Shown: positions 56,567-64,000 of the stretch, in pieces | Position numbering within the stretch: the stretch's first letter is position 1 | Layout of the letters: the number at the start of each line of letters is the position of its first letter | From: Vreelandella malpeensis | Lineage (GTDB): Bacteria > Pseudomonadota > Gammaproteobacteria > Pseudomonadales > Halomonadaceae | Length of the DNA stretch: 64,000 nt | Direction: 5' to 3' | NCBI RefSeq assembly: GCF_020622355.1 | Contig: NZ_WHVL01000001.1 | Coordinates: 248,001-312,000 of the forward strand | Made by a program: the position numbers and the translations under genes | Notes under the pieces: model-generated | Told to the model about the DNA's origin: nothing | Databases searched by the model: none | The model's input: only the letters and a program-made list of their open reading frames with translations

Positions 56567-56998
56567 ATGCGCGATCTCTATCAACGGCTGGCACTCGCCC
56601 CCGACGTGGACGCTCCCACCCTCGAGGCCGCCATCGAGGCGTGTCCCAACCGCGCGCTGCGCCAGGACGCCGAGGCCACGCTCGTCGTGGCCTCGCATCG
56701 GCAGCGCTACGATGAGACGCATCGTGTGCTGCGCGATATCGGTAGCCTGCGGGCGCGGCTCGGGCTGACCCACGCCCCCCACTGGCAGGGCGAGGCGGCC
56801 AACGACTTCTCGCAGCCCTCGAGCGGCCCCGCCTCGAGCCTCGATACGCTGACCTCACGGGTCAGCGAGGCGGTATCGCTGTTCGACCGATTCAAGCGCC
56901 TGGGCGGAGGCTGGCTACTCGTCGCCCTGTTCGTTCTGGGCGCGTGCGTAGGCCTCGTGGGCGGGCTCGCCCTGGCCGCGGGGCTCGGCGTGCTCTGA
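56567..56998 (+). CDS. J-domain-like membrane protein without HPD
   Basis: A 143-residue protein starting MRDLYQRLALAPDVDAPTLE like a J-domain, with RYDETHRVLRDIGSL at its end, but Cys-Pro-Asn replaces the HPD, so it cannot activate DnaK in the usual way. A Gly-rich C-terminal membrane helix (GWLLVALFVLGACVGLVGGL) follows. It lies 14 bases after the J-domain gene and runs 84 bases into the antisense strand of the MscS gene. Confidence 0.72.
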   Translation: MRDLYQRLALAPDVDAPTLEAAIEACPNRALRQDAEATLVVASHRQRYDETHRVLRDIGSLRARLGLTHAPHWQGEAANDFSQPSSGPASSLDTLTSRVSEAVSLFDRFKRLGGGWLLVALFVLGACVGLVGGLALAAGLGVL

Positions 56999-59320
56999 GT
57001 GCCGCTCGCGCTCGTCCCGGCGCGTCTCGGCGCGTGTCGGCCGAGGCGCGGGCTGGGGCGGCGTCGGGCGTTTCGGCGCCTCATTGTCGCTGCCGGCGGT
57101 ATCGATGAAGAAGTCGGTCCCCGCGCTTTCGTTCACTTCCTCCTGGGAGCGCGGCTCCATGCTCACGCTCAAACGCGGCACGCCCAGGTCGATCTTCTGC
57201 TCTTCCATGCGCTGCTTGAGCAGCAAATTGAAGGCGCGTGACACGTCCCATTGCATCTCCGGGGCGGTACGAAAGCGCATGCGCAGGATCGGACAGCCAT
57301 CCTCGAAGCCCTGCACGCCCTGCATCTCCAGCGGCGACCAGATGTAGTGGCGCATCATCGGGTCCTGTCGAAGCGCCTGGGCGGTCTCCTGCATCAGAGT
57401 AATGGCATCGTCGATACGCATGTCGAAGGGTATGCGAATGCGCATCAGGGCGATGCCGAACTGACGCGACATGTTGTGGATCGACTCGATCCGGCTGAAG
57501 GTGATGATGTGCACCACGCCGTCGAGGTCGCGAAGCTTCACGGTGCGCAGGGTCAGGCCTTCGACGGTGCCCATGTGGCCGTTGATCTGGACGAAGTCGT
57601 CCACCGCCAGCGAGTCCTCGATCAGGATGAAGATACCGGTGATCAAGTCCTGTACCAGGGTCTGGGCGCCGAAACCGATCGCCAGACCGATGACACCGGC
57701 ACCGGCGAGCAGCGGCGTGACGTTGACCCCGAGATTGGCAAGCCCGGCAATCACCGCGATGATCAGAATGGCGACGAAGATGACGTTGCGGATCATCGGC
57801 GTGATCGTCTGCGCCCGAGCCTGGTTGACACGGCGCCCGCGCGAGCGCGCCGAGGAAGTAAGCGCCCGCTGGATCGCGGTGTCGGCGAAGATCCACACCA
57901 GCCAGGCGAGCAACACCGTCGCCCCCAGGCTTACCAGCGCCTGACCGATGCGCGCGCTGGCCACCGCCTGCTGGCCAAGCCCGAAGAGCGAGCCGCCCCA
58001 CACCTGCATCGAGAGTTCGGCGAACACCATCCAGGCACAGATGTGCGCCAGCACGAAGCCGAAGCGTTCCAGGCGCTTGCGGTACTGGCTATGGCGGCGG
58101 CGGTGGCGGCGCTTGGTCAAGCGTTCGGCCTGGCGGCGCAGAAGCCCGGTGACCACCAGCGTCAGCACCAAGAGGCTCGCCGAGATGATCGAGCGCGCAA
58201 GTGCCGTGCCCACGTCGCCCACGGTGATGAAGATCGCCAACAGCGAGCCGCCCACCATCAAAAGCGCCGGTATGTGCCAGAGCCCGCCGAGGGTACGCAC
58301 CATCTCGACCGCCGCGCTGGCGTCACGGCGCTGCTTGTAGGGTCGGTTGCAGATCAGGTGGCGAATCGGTCGCTTGAACTTGAGGATGAAGCGCGCCGCC
58401 AGCAGCGCCGCCAGCATGTTGGCCAGCACCGACATGAGGCTTGCAAGCTCGGGGCCGAGAAGCTCGATGAGCCGGATGGAGTTGACCGCATCGCCCAGCG
58501 CAATGAGCGCGCCGATCACGAACAGCCCGCGCAGCGCCTGCTGCTGGAGCTGCTGCACCGCGGTGAAGCGATGCCCGCGGCTGAAGAACGCGATGACCGT
58601 CTCGAATACCACGGATAGCGCTCGCCCGCACAGGCAGACGTAGGCGATGACCAGCACCAGCGCCCGTCCGGGGCTATAGGCCAGCAGCTGTCCGATGCCC
58701 AGGATGATGGCGAAGGACAGCGCCCAGGGCAGCATGCGGCGGAAAAAGTGCGCTACCAGCAGCCACGCTTTGGGATCGCGTGGCAGGTCCAGCGGCCATT
58801 CACGCCGGGTGGCTACCAGGCGCCCGAAGGCGATCATGATCGTGAGCAGCAATACCCAGACCGTGGCGAACAGCGCGCCATCGATCACCTCGCGCAGCGC
58901 CTGGCCCTGATCGGTGCCTTCGTTGAGCGCACGCAGGTCCGCTGCCCCTTGAACGAGTTGGCGTGACCACTCGTCGATGGGCGAGTTGCCCGCCTGGGCC
59001 TGATCGCCCAGATCGCTCAAGGTATCCGCCAGCGCGCCGAGCAGACCCTGGCGCACTACGCCATCGCCTTCGGTGGCATCGCTTGTGACCTGCAGCTCGC
59101 GCAGGGAGTCGAGCAGCGCCGTTCGCTGCTCCTCGTTCTCCAGGAGCGTGATGACGTCGTTGAGCGAGCTCTGGAACTCGTTGCTGCTGACCGCGGGCTC
59201 CTGAGTGTCGCCCTGATCGCCCCCCAGGCTCGGCAGCGATACGCCCTGGGCCTGCACCGCGCCGGTCAGCAGGCACAGCGCGATACTGACGATGAAACCG
59301 ATCCACCACTGCTGTCGCAC
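56915..59320 (-). CDS. MscS-family mechanosensitive ion channel
   Basis: An 801-residue channel. It starts at a GTG (59318-59320) directly after AGGAGGAG; this start opens a signal peptide (cleavage near VQA), unlike the upstream ATG. About eight to ten hydrophobic segments precede the MscS pore (NVTPLLAGAGVIGLAIGFGA) and cytoplasmic beta domain (VDDFVQINGHMGTVEGLTLR). The size fits YbiO-like members. The disordered Arg/Glu-rich C-terminus is unusual. It protects against osmotic downshock, useful to a halophile. Confidence 0.9.
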   Translation of the reverse strand: MRQQWWIGFIVSIALCLLTGAVQAQGVSLPSLGGDQGDTQEPAVSSNEFQSSLNDVITLLENEEQRTALLDSLRELQVTSDATEGDGVVRQGLLGALADTLSDLGDQAQAGNSPIDEWSRQLVQGAADLRALNEGTDQGQALREVIDGALFATVWVLLLTIMIAFGRLVATRREWPLDLPRDPKAWLLVAHFFRRMLPWALSFAIILGIGQLLAYSPGRALVLVIAYVCLCGRALSVVFETVIAFFSRGHRFTAVQQLQQQALRGLFVIGALIALGDAVNSIRLIELLGPELASLMSVLANMLAALLAARFILKFKRPIRHLICNRPYKQRRDASAAVEMVRTLGGLWHIPALLMVGGSLLAIFITVGDVGTALARSIISASLLVLTLVVTGLLRRQAERLTKRRHRRRHSQYRKRLERFGFVLAHICAWMVFAELSMQVWGGSLFGLGQQAVASARIGQALVSLGATVLLAWLVWIFADTAIQRALTSSARSRGRRVNQARAQTITPMIRNVIFVAILIIAVIAGLANLGVNVTPLLAGAGVIGLAIGFGAQTLVQDLITGIFILIEDSLAVDDFVQINGHMGTVEGLTLRTVKLRDLDGVVHIITFSRIESIHNMSRQFGIALMRIRIPFDMRIDDAITLMQETAQALRQDPMMRHYIWSPLEMQGVQGFEDGCPILRMRFRTAPEMQWDVSRAFNLLLKQRMEEQKIDLGVPRLSVSMEPRSQEEVNESAGTDFFIDTAGSDNEAPKRPTPPQPAPRPTRAETRRDERERHSEHAEPRGQGEPAHEAYARAQNEQGDE

Positions 59321-59453
59321 ACTCTCCTCCTGGACTTGCCATCCTGGTCGCTGCCGAGGATGGTTCATTGATGGAGCCACCGCGAATATCGCTTAGCCTG
59401 TGGCGTGACTATGATAGGCTGAAAACGTAAACGTTCACCGCAAGGATGCCGAG

Positions 59454-60461
59454 ATGACGCTGCAGGCGCCACCCCAACGTTTGAACCATGATGGCCAAAC
59501 GCGCTGCGTCGGTGTGGAGATCGAATTCGCCGGCCTCCCCGCCCGGCAAACCGCTCAACGAGTGGCCGAGCTGTTCGACGGCGAGGTCGAGCGAGTCAAT
59601 CCGCATCGGCTGCTGGTCCACACGCCCCACTTCGGTACTTTCAAGATCGAGCTCGACACCCAGTACGCTCACCCGGACATCAGCCGCGAGCAAAAAGCAA
59701 GTACCGGTGACGGCGAATGGGACGATCACCGTCGCCTGCGGCGTCGCGAATTCCACCGCAAGACCCGGGCGCTGATCGGCGACATGGTCACCGGGCTCGT
59801 GCCGACCGAGATCATCTGTCCGCCGCTTGCCTGGAGCGAGCTCGAAAGACTCGACGTGCTGTTCCAGGCGCTGCGCGAGAAAGGCGCCAAAGGGACCGAT
59901 GCGAGCCTGCTCTACGGGTTCGGGCTGCATCTCAACGTCGAGACGGCGAGCCTCGAGGTCACGCATCTGCTGGCGATGATGCGCGCCTACCTGCTGCTGG
60001 CCGGCTGGCTGCGCGACGAGATCAAGGTGGACATCACCCGCGAGGTGCTGCCCCATGCAAACCCCTTTCCCAAGGAGTACGCACGCAAGGTGCTCGACCG
60101 CCGCTACGCGCCGACGCTCGACCAGTTTATCGATGACTACCTGCACCACAACCCCACGCGCAATCGCGAGCTCGACATGCTGCCGCTGTTTGCCTACCTG
60201 CGCCCGGAACATCCGCACGCGCTGGTCCACGCTCGCCTGACCAAGCCTCGCCCCGCCTTTCACTACCGGTTGCCCAACGCGCAGCTCTCTCGCCCTGGCT
60301 GGGGAGCGGTGGTGGAGTGGAATCGCTGGGTCGAGGTGGAAAAGCTGGCCTTCGATACGCCGCGCCTAGAAGCGCGCTGCGACGAATTCGTGGCGCGTCA
60401 CGCCCGTCGCTGGCCGGCGCGTCTGAAAGAGCACCTGCGCCACCTGTTCGCGCACCGTTGA
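59454..60461 (+). CDS. Amidoligase-family enzyme
   Basis: A 335-residue member of the glutamine-synthetase-like amidoligase group (Amidoligase_2): VGVEIEFAGLPARQTAQRVA is the metal-binding start, FKIELDTQYAH the second acidic strand, and GFGLHLNVETASLEVTHLLA the third. These ATP-dependent ligases form amide bonds; substrates are unknown. It lies 22 bases before an amidotransferase-like gene, a pairing seen before for this family. Confidence 0.83.
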   Translation: MTLQAPPQRLNHDGQTRCVGVEIEFAGLPARQTAQRVAELFDGEVERVNPHRLLVHTPHFGTFKIELDTQYAHPDISREQKASTGDGEWDDHRRLRRREFHRKTRALIGDMVTGLVPTEIICPPLAWSELERLDVLFQALREKGAKGTDASLLYGFGLHLNVETASLEVTHLLAMMRAYLLLAGWLRDEIKVDITREVLPHANPFPKEYARKVLDRRYAPTLDQFIDDYLHHNPTRNRELDMLPLFAYLRPEHPHALVHARLTKPRPAFHYRLPNAQLSRPGWGAVVEWNRWVEVEKLAFDTPRLEARCDEFVARHARRWPARLKEHLRHLFAHR

Positions 60462-60483
60462 TACCTGCCAGGAGACGTCGCCC

Positions 60484-61152
60484 ATGCCTCGCCCCTTGAT
60501 CGGCATCACCACCTCCGATGACAAGAGCCACCTGGCCTGGTGGTTCGACTGGTTCGCCGTCTGGCGCCACGGCGGACGCCCGCTGCGGCTGTCGCCTTCG
60601 CGCCCGCGCCCGCCAGACCTCGACGGGCTGATCATCGGCGGCGGCGACGACATCCAGGCGCAGCTCTACGGCGGCGAGCTGCAGCTTGGCGTGCGCCTGG
60701 ACCCGGCCCGGGACGCGCTGGAGCTCGACCTGCTGGCGCACTTCATCCCGCGCCATACGCCGGTACTGGGCATCTGTCGCGGGGCGCAGCTGATCAACGT
60801 CCACCTCGGCGGCACGCTCGATCCGGACATCTACACCACCCACGAGGGATTGAAGCGCCGGCGCACGGTACTGCCCAGAAAGACCGTCGACATCGTCGGG
60901 GGCAGCAAGCTTTTTGAGCTTCTCGAGGTGACCTGGTGCCGGGTCAACAGCCTTCACCACCAGGCGGTGAACGTCGCGGGCCGGGGAATCGAGATCGTCG
61001 CGCGCGACCGCGACGGCCTGGTGCAGGGGATCGAGTCCACCGAGCACGATTTCGTGATCGGTGTTCAGTGGCACCCGGAGTGGCTGATCTTCAACCGCCC
61101 CCAGCAGCGTCTGATCCGCGCGCTGGTGGAGGCGGCCCGCCGTCAGGGCTGA
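60484..61152 (+). CDS. Class I glutamine amidotransferase-like hydrolase (PuuD/peptidase C26 type)
   Basis: A 222-residue enzyme with the nucleophile C98 in LGICRGAQLINVHLGG, and His and Glu in GVQWHPEW. The sequence resembles gamma-glutamyl-GABA hydrolases, which cut gamma-glutamyl amides. Paired with the amidoligase it may hydrolyse, edit or supply ammonia for the same linkage. Confidence 0.87.
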   Translation: MPRPLIGITTSDDKSHLAWWFDWFAVWRHGGRPLRLSPSRPRPPDLDGLIIGGGDDIQAQLYGGELQLGVRLDPARDALELDLLAHFIPRHTPVLGICRGAQLINVHLGGTLDPDIYTTHEGLKRRRTVLPRKTVDIVGGSKLFELLEVTWCRVNSLHHQAVNVAGRGIEIVARDRDGLVQGIESTEHDFVIGVQWHPEWLIFNRPQQRLIRALVEAARRQG

Positions 61153-61155
61153 ACG

Positions 61156-61662
61156 TCAACGCGCCTTCAGAGCGCTCAGCGCGGCGTCGTAGTCGGGCTC
61201 GTTCTTGAGCTCGCCCACCAGTTCGCTGTGCAGTACGGTGTCATCGGTATCGAGCACCACCACCGCCCGCGCGCAGAGCCCCTGCATCGGGCTATTGACG
61301 AGGGCCACGCCCCACGCTTTCAAAAATTCCGGGTGACGAAAGGTGGAGAGCGTCTCCACGTCATCGAGCCCTTCGGCGCCGCAAAAGCGCACCGCTGCAA
61401 ACGGCAGGTCCGCCGAGACCACCAGCACCACCGTGTCTTCCATCGCCGCGGCCAGCTCGTTGAAGCGGCGCGTGGACGTGGCGCAGGTGGGCGTATCGAC
61501 GCTGGGGATGATGTTGAGCACCTTGCGCTTGCCGGCGAAATCCGCAAGCGTCACGTCATTGAGGTCGCGGTCGGTCAGCGTGAGCGCCGGCGCCTTGGCG
61601 CCCGCCTCGGGAATCGCGCCATCCACGTCCATCGGTGTACCGCCTCGGGTAATTTGCTGCAT
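61156..61662 (-). CDS. tpx: Thiol peroxidase Tpx
   Basis: A 168-residue atypical 2-Cys peroxiredoxin that reduces peroxides with thioredoxin. Peroxidatic C60 lies in [17 protein letters not shown] and resolving C94 in [13 protein letters not shown]; both are intact. Length and motifs match bacterial Tpx. It converges with the upstream hydrolase gene, 3 bases apart. Confidence 0.95.
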   Translation of the reverse strand: MQQITRGGTPMDVDGAIPEAGAKAPALTLTDRDLNDVTLADFAGKRKVLNIIPSVDTPTCATSTRRFNELAAAMEDTVVLVVSADLPFAAVRFCGAEGLDDVETLSTFRHPEFLKAWGVALVNSPMQGLCARAVVVLDTDDTVLHSELVGELKNEPDYDAALSALKAR

Positions 61663-61778
61663 GAGAGTTCCTTACGTGTTATTGGTGACAATCCGGCAAC
61701 ACGGTTCCCGGTCGCCGAATCATGGGCGACTCGTTTATAACGCAGCCGGCGGCTTGCATCCATCGACACGAGATTTTC

Positions 61779-62492
61779 ATGCCCTCAGTACTGATCATCA
61801 AGACCGGCGACGCCTTTCCCGAAGTCGTCGAGCGCCACGGTGACTTCGACAGGCTGTTCTCGCAGCCTCTCGAGCGCGCCGTGCCCGGCATCACCGTCAC
61901 GCTCTGGGACCCGCGCAGCGACACCCATGCACCTGAGCTTGACGGGCTCGATGCCATCGTGATCACCGGCTCAAACGCCATGGTCAGCGACAAGGAAGCG
62001 TGGAGCGAGGCGCTCAAGCCCTGGCTCAAGCAGGCCCGTGCACGCGATATCGCCATGCTCGGCGTGTGCTACGGTCACCAGCTGATGGCGGAAGCCTTCG
62101 GCGGCGAGGCCGGCAACCACCCGAAGGGGCGCGAGGCGGGTACTTTCATGGTCGAGCGTACTGACGCCTCCGACCGTGATGCGCTGTTCAGCCAGTTGCC
62201 CTCGCGTTTCAAGGCGCACCTGACCCATGGCCAAACGGTGCTGCGCGCACCGAGCGATGCCGTGATTCTCGCCTGCAACGACCACGACGGCCACCAGGCG
62301 CTGCGTTACGGCACGCGCCAATGGAGCGTGCAGTTCCATCCAGAGTTCGACACCGACATCATGCGCGCCTATCTCGATCGCGTGAGCGACGCACTGATCG
62401 AGCAGGGCGAGGACGTTGGCGCCTTGATTCAGGGCATCGCGCCCACCCCTCACGCCAGCAGCCTGCTCGAGCGCTTCACGCGTCTCTTGTAG
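61779..62492 (+). CDS. Glutamine amidotransferase, GMP-synthase-like class I
   Basis: A 237-residue stand-alone GATase domain with C97 in MLGVCYGHQLMAEAFGG and His/Glu in SVQFHPEFD. Members resemble GuaA N-terminal domains; the acceptor partner is not encoded here. The ATG at 61779 (MPSVLIIKTGDAFPEV) is chosen over the ATG at 61722. Its end overlaps the convergent nfi gene by 17 bases. Confidence 0.87.
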   Translation: MPSVLIIKTGDAFPEVVERHGDFDRLFSQPLERAVPGITVTLWDPRSDTHAPELDGLDAIVITGSNAMVSDKEAWSEALKPWLKQARARDIAMLGVCYGHQLMAEAFGGEAGNHPKGREAGTFMVERTDASDRDALFSQLPSRFKAHLTHGQTVLRAPSDAVILACNDHDGHQALRYGTRQWSVQFHPEFDTDIMRAYLDRVSDALIEQGEDVGALIQGIAPTPHASSLLERFTRLL

Positions 62493-63195
62493 GCTCGACG
62501 CTGGCCTTGCGGCGCTTCTCGTCGCGCCGCGAAGCGAGCCGGTCGGCCAGCCGCGTGGGTTCGGGCAGCTTGGTACGCCCGAGGCACCGCGTGACCCAGT
62601 CAAGCGAGGTGGCAAGCGACAGCCGGTGCCCGGGCGACACGAAGATCGGCTTCACCTTCTCCCGCGAGCGCAGCACGGCGCCGATGGTCTCGCCCCGGGC
62701 GGTCAGTGCGCTCCAGTCGCCGCGCTGCTCGCCCACCGGCTCGAAGCGCCCGTAAAGGCGCGACTTGGCGACACCGATGGTTGGAAGGTCCAGCCATAGT
62801 CCCAGGTGCGCCGCCACGCCGAGCTTTCGCGGATGCGCGATCCCCTGGCCGTCGACCATCACCAGTTGCGGCGTTTGCGAGAGTTTCGCGAAGGCGCCCA
62901 GGGCGGCGGGAATCTCGCGAAACGACAAAAGCCCTGGCACGTAGGGCATACGCGTGGGCTCGCGGTGAATCACCTGCTCGACCACCTCCAGCGTCGGCGC
63001 CTTGATCTCATTCCACTCGAGCAGTACCACCGCCGCCCGGGTGATCTCGCCGGCCTCCTCGAAGCCGATATCCACTCCGGCGATGTACGCCACCTCGTCG
63101 ATGCGGTCGGCGAGTTCCAGGCGCGTTGCGAGGCGCTTTTGCAGTGCGATGGCCTCGGCGGGCTCGAGATTCCATTCGTGCAACGGTGCGTCCAT
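62476..63195 (-). CDS. nfi: Endonuclease V Nfi
   Basis: A 239-residue DNA repair enzyme that nicks next to deoxyinosine. The catalytic Asp residues are in YIAGVDIGFEE (D42) and MVDGQGIAHPRKLGVAAHLG (D115), with RMPYVPGLLSFREIPA as lesion-recognition wedge. Length is typical; the C-terminal 25 residues are a basic tail overlapping the neighbour's 3' end. Confidence 0.94.
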   Translation of the reverse strand: MDAPLHEWNLEPAEAIALQKRLATRLELADRIDEVAYIAGVDIGFEEAGEITRAAVVLLEWNEIKAPTLEVVEQVIHREPTRMPYVPGLLSFREIPAALGAFAKLSQTPQLVMVDGQGIAHPRKLGVAAHLGLWLDLPTIGVAKSRLYGRFEPVGEQRGDWSALTARGETIGAVLRSREKVKPIFVSPGHRLSLATSLDWVTRCLGRTKLPEPTRLADRLASRRDEKRRKASVEPTRDA

Positions 63196-63247
63196 GTCAC
63201 CTCCTGTCTATGGTGCCTCGCTAAGCCTAGAAGATTTCTCGGCGCAT

Positions 63248-63272
63248 AAAAAACCCCGCTCGAAAGCGGGGT
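63248..63272 (-). terminator. Terminator of deaD
   Basis: ACCCCGCT (63253-63260) and AGCGGGGT (63265-63272) with a CGAA loop, followed on the minus strand by six T, lie 31 bases after the helicase stop. Confidence 0.93.
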
Positions 63273-63302
63273 CTTATCAAGCCTTGAGCTTCAGGCTCAA
63301 GT

Positions 63303-64000
63303 TCAGGCGCGTTCGCGGCGGCGAACCGGCGCATCGCCATCGTTGCGGCGGCGGCGCGGTGCGCGCTCGGGGGCGCTGTCTTCGCTGATTTCCAGCGGAC
63401 GACCGGCCACCCGGGCGCGAGCCATCTTGGCTAGAATGCTGGCCGGCAGGCCGCTCGGCAGTTCCACCACCGAGAAGGCGTTGCGGATATCGATACGGCC
63501 GATACGCGCGCCTTCGATACCGCCTTCGTTGGCCAGCGCTCCGACCAGCTGGCCCGGCTTGACGCCGTCCTTGTGACCGACGGAGACGCGGTAGCGGGTC
63601 ATGCCTTCGCTCGGAGTATTCGAACGTTCGCGACGCGGCTTGGCGTCACGGCCGCCATCACGCGTCGGACGCTCCTTGCGCGGTGCCTGCAGACGACCGA
63701 TCGGCGCTTCGTCGGCACGGGCCATGGCGGCGAAGGCGCAGGCAAGCTCAATGGCGTCGTGGCCTTCCTCGACCAGACGCTCGACCAGCGCGCGCTGTTC
63801 GTCGGCGCCCTTGGTCAGGGCCGCCACCACGCGGTGATGGAACACCTCGTCGCGGTGGGCGCGAATGGCGCTCTCGTCCGGCAGCGGCATTTCGGTCATC
63901 TTCTGACCGGTGGCCTGCTCCATCCAGCCCACCTTGCGGCCTTCACGGAAGCCGGCGAAGGTGATCGCGATACCGCTGCGTCCGGCACGACCGGTACGGC
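63303..64000 (-). CDS. deaD: DEAD-box RNA helicase DeaD/CsdA, C-terminal part
   Basis: The visible 232 residues begin in helicase motif VI (RTGRAGRSGIAITFAG), followed by the dimerisation helices, an Arg/Lys-rich linker (APRKERPTRDGGRDAKPR) and a DbpA-type RNA-binding domain (RYRVSVGHKDGVKPGQLVGA through FSVVELPSGLPASILAKM), then a basic tail. This order is that of DeaD/CsdA, which remodels RNA in ribosome assembly and the cold. The N-terminus lies beyond the window. Confidence 0.93.
   Translation of the reverse strand, partial: RTGRAGRSGIAITFAGFREGRKVGWMEQATGQKMTEMPLPDESAIRAHRDEVFHHRVVAALTKGADEQRALVERLVEEGHDAIELACAFAAMARADEAPIGRLQAPRKERPTRDGGRDAKPRRERSNTPSEGMTRYRVSVGHKDGVKPGQLVGALANEGGIEGARIGRIDIRNAFSVVELPSGLPASILAKMARARVAGRPLEISEDSAPERAPRRRRNDGDAPVRRRERA

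Overview
The window looks like a chromosomal segment of a GC-rich, aerobic, probably halophilic gammaproteobacterium of the Halomonas type. This placement is inferred from gene content: cytochrome bo3 oxidase, many TRAP and ABC uptake systems, a gammaproteobacterial LexA-type operator and a complete deo regulon. No rRNA or tRNA gene was seen. Both ends cut through genes: a DUF1090-like exported protein on the left and a DeaD-type RNA helicase on the right.

Layout. 0.3-3.3 kb: molybdate uptake (a one-domain ModE-like regulator, then modABC). 3.5-9.8 kb: organosulfonate use. An ssuD-like monooxygenase and an RBBP9-type hydrolase face a minus-strand operon for an ABC importer, a TauD-like dioxygenase and an SsuE-like flavin reductase. 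10.1-17.7 kb: one long minus-strand operon, Lrp regulator > SufS-like class V aminotransferase > flavin monooxygenase > two CMD/AhpD-like proteins > TRAP transporter P-Q-M. It ends at a strong terminator and looks like a catabolic system for an unidentified nitrogen and/or sulfur compound. 18-23.2 kb: assorted single genes (mntP, GNAT, a DUF2268-like protease, an alpha/beta hydrolase, tspO, small hypotheticals) and some gene debris.

23.3-27.3 kb is an AT-richer acquired region. It holds a YefM-YoeB toxin-antitoxin pair and a one-cassette integron. The integron integrase has a LexA box upstream and is broken by a single amber codon. The cassette is bounded by matching core sites and an attC, and carries a 583-residue protein of unknown function with a C-terminal HEPN-like R-x4-H motif. 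This is the most distinctive part of the window.

27.3-30.2 kb: TPP riboswitch, tenA, thiC. 30.2-36.3 kb: a large lipoprotein, a CsbD protein, a DUF2955/HlyD efflux pair, an outer-membrane barrel and an EamA exporter. 36.5-39.9 kb: ackA-pta with a terminator. 39.9-44.7 kb: cyoABCDE. 45.0-52.8 kb: a nucleoside regulon (deoR, tsx-like porin, CNT transporter, deoC, deoA, deoB, deoD, cdd) with two tandem DeoR-type operators. Nucleosides enter through the porin and transporter, are split by the phosphorylases, and the pentose phosphate is converted and cleaved to acetaldehyde and glyceraldehyde 3-phosphate. 52.9-64.0 kb: an aminotransferase, membrane proteins, J-domain proteins, an MscS-type channel, an amidoligase with a glutamine-amidotransferase-like partner, Tpx, a second amidotransferase, endonuclease V and deaD.

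Four short in-register tandem repeats (units of 6, 9, 15 and 18 bases) lie in coding or leader sequence of transport or catabolic genes. Functions are assigned from recognisable motifs and context only; no database search was run.
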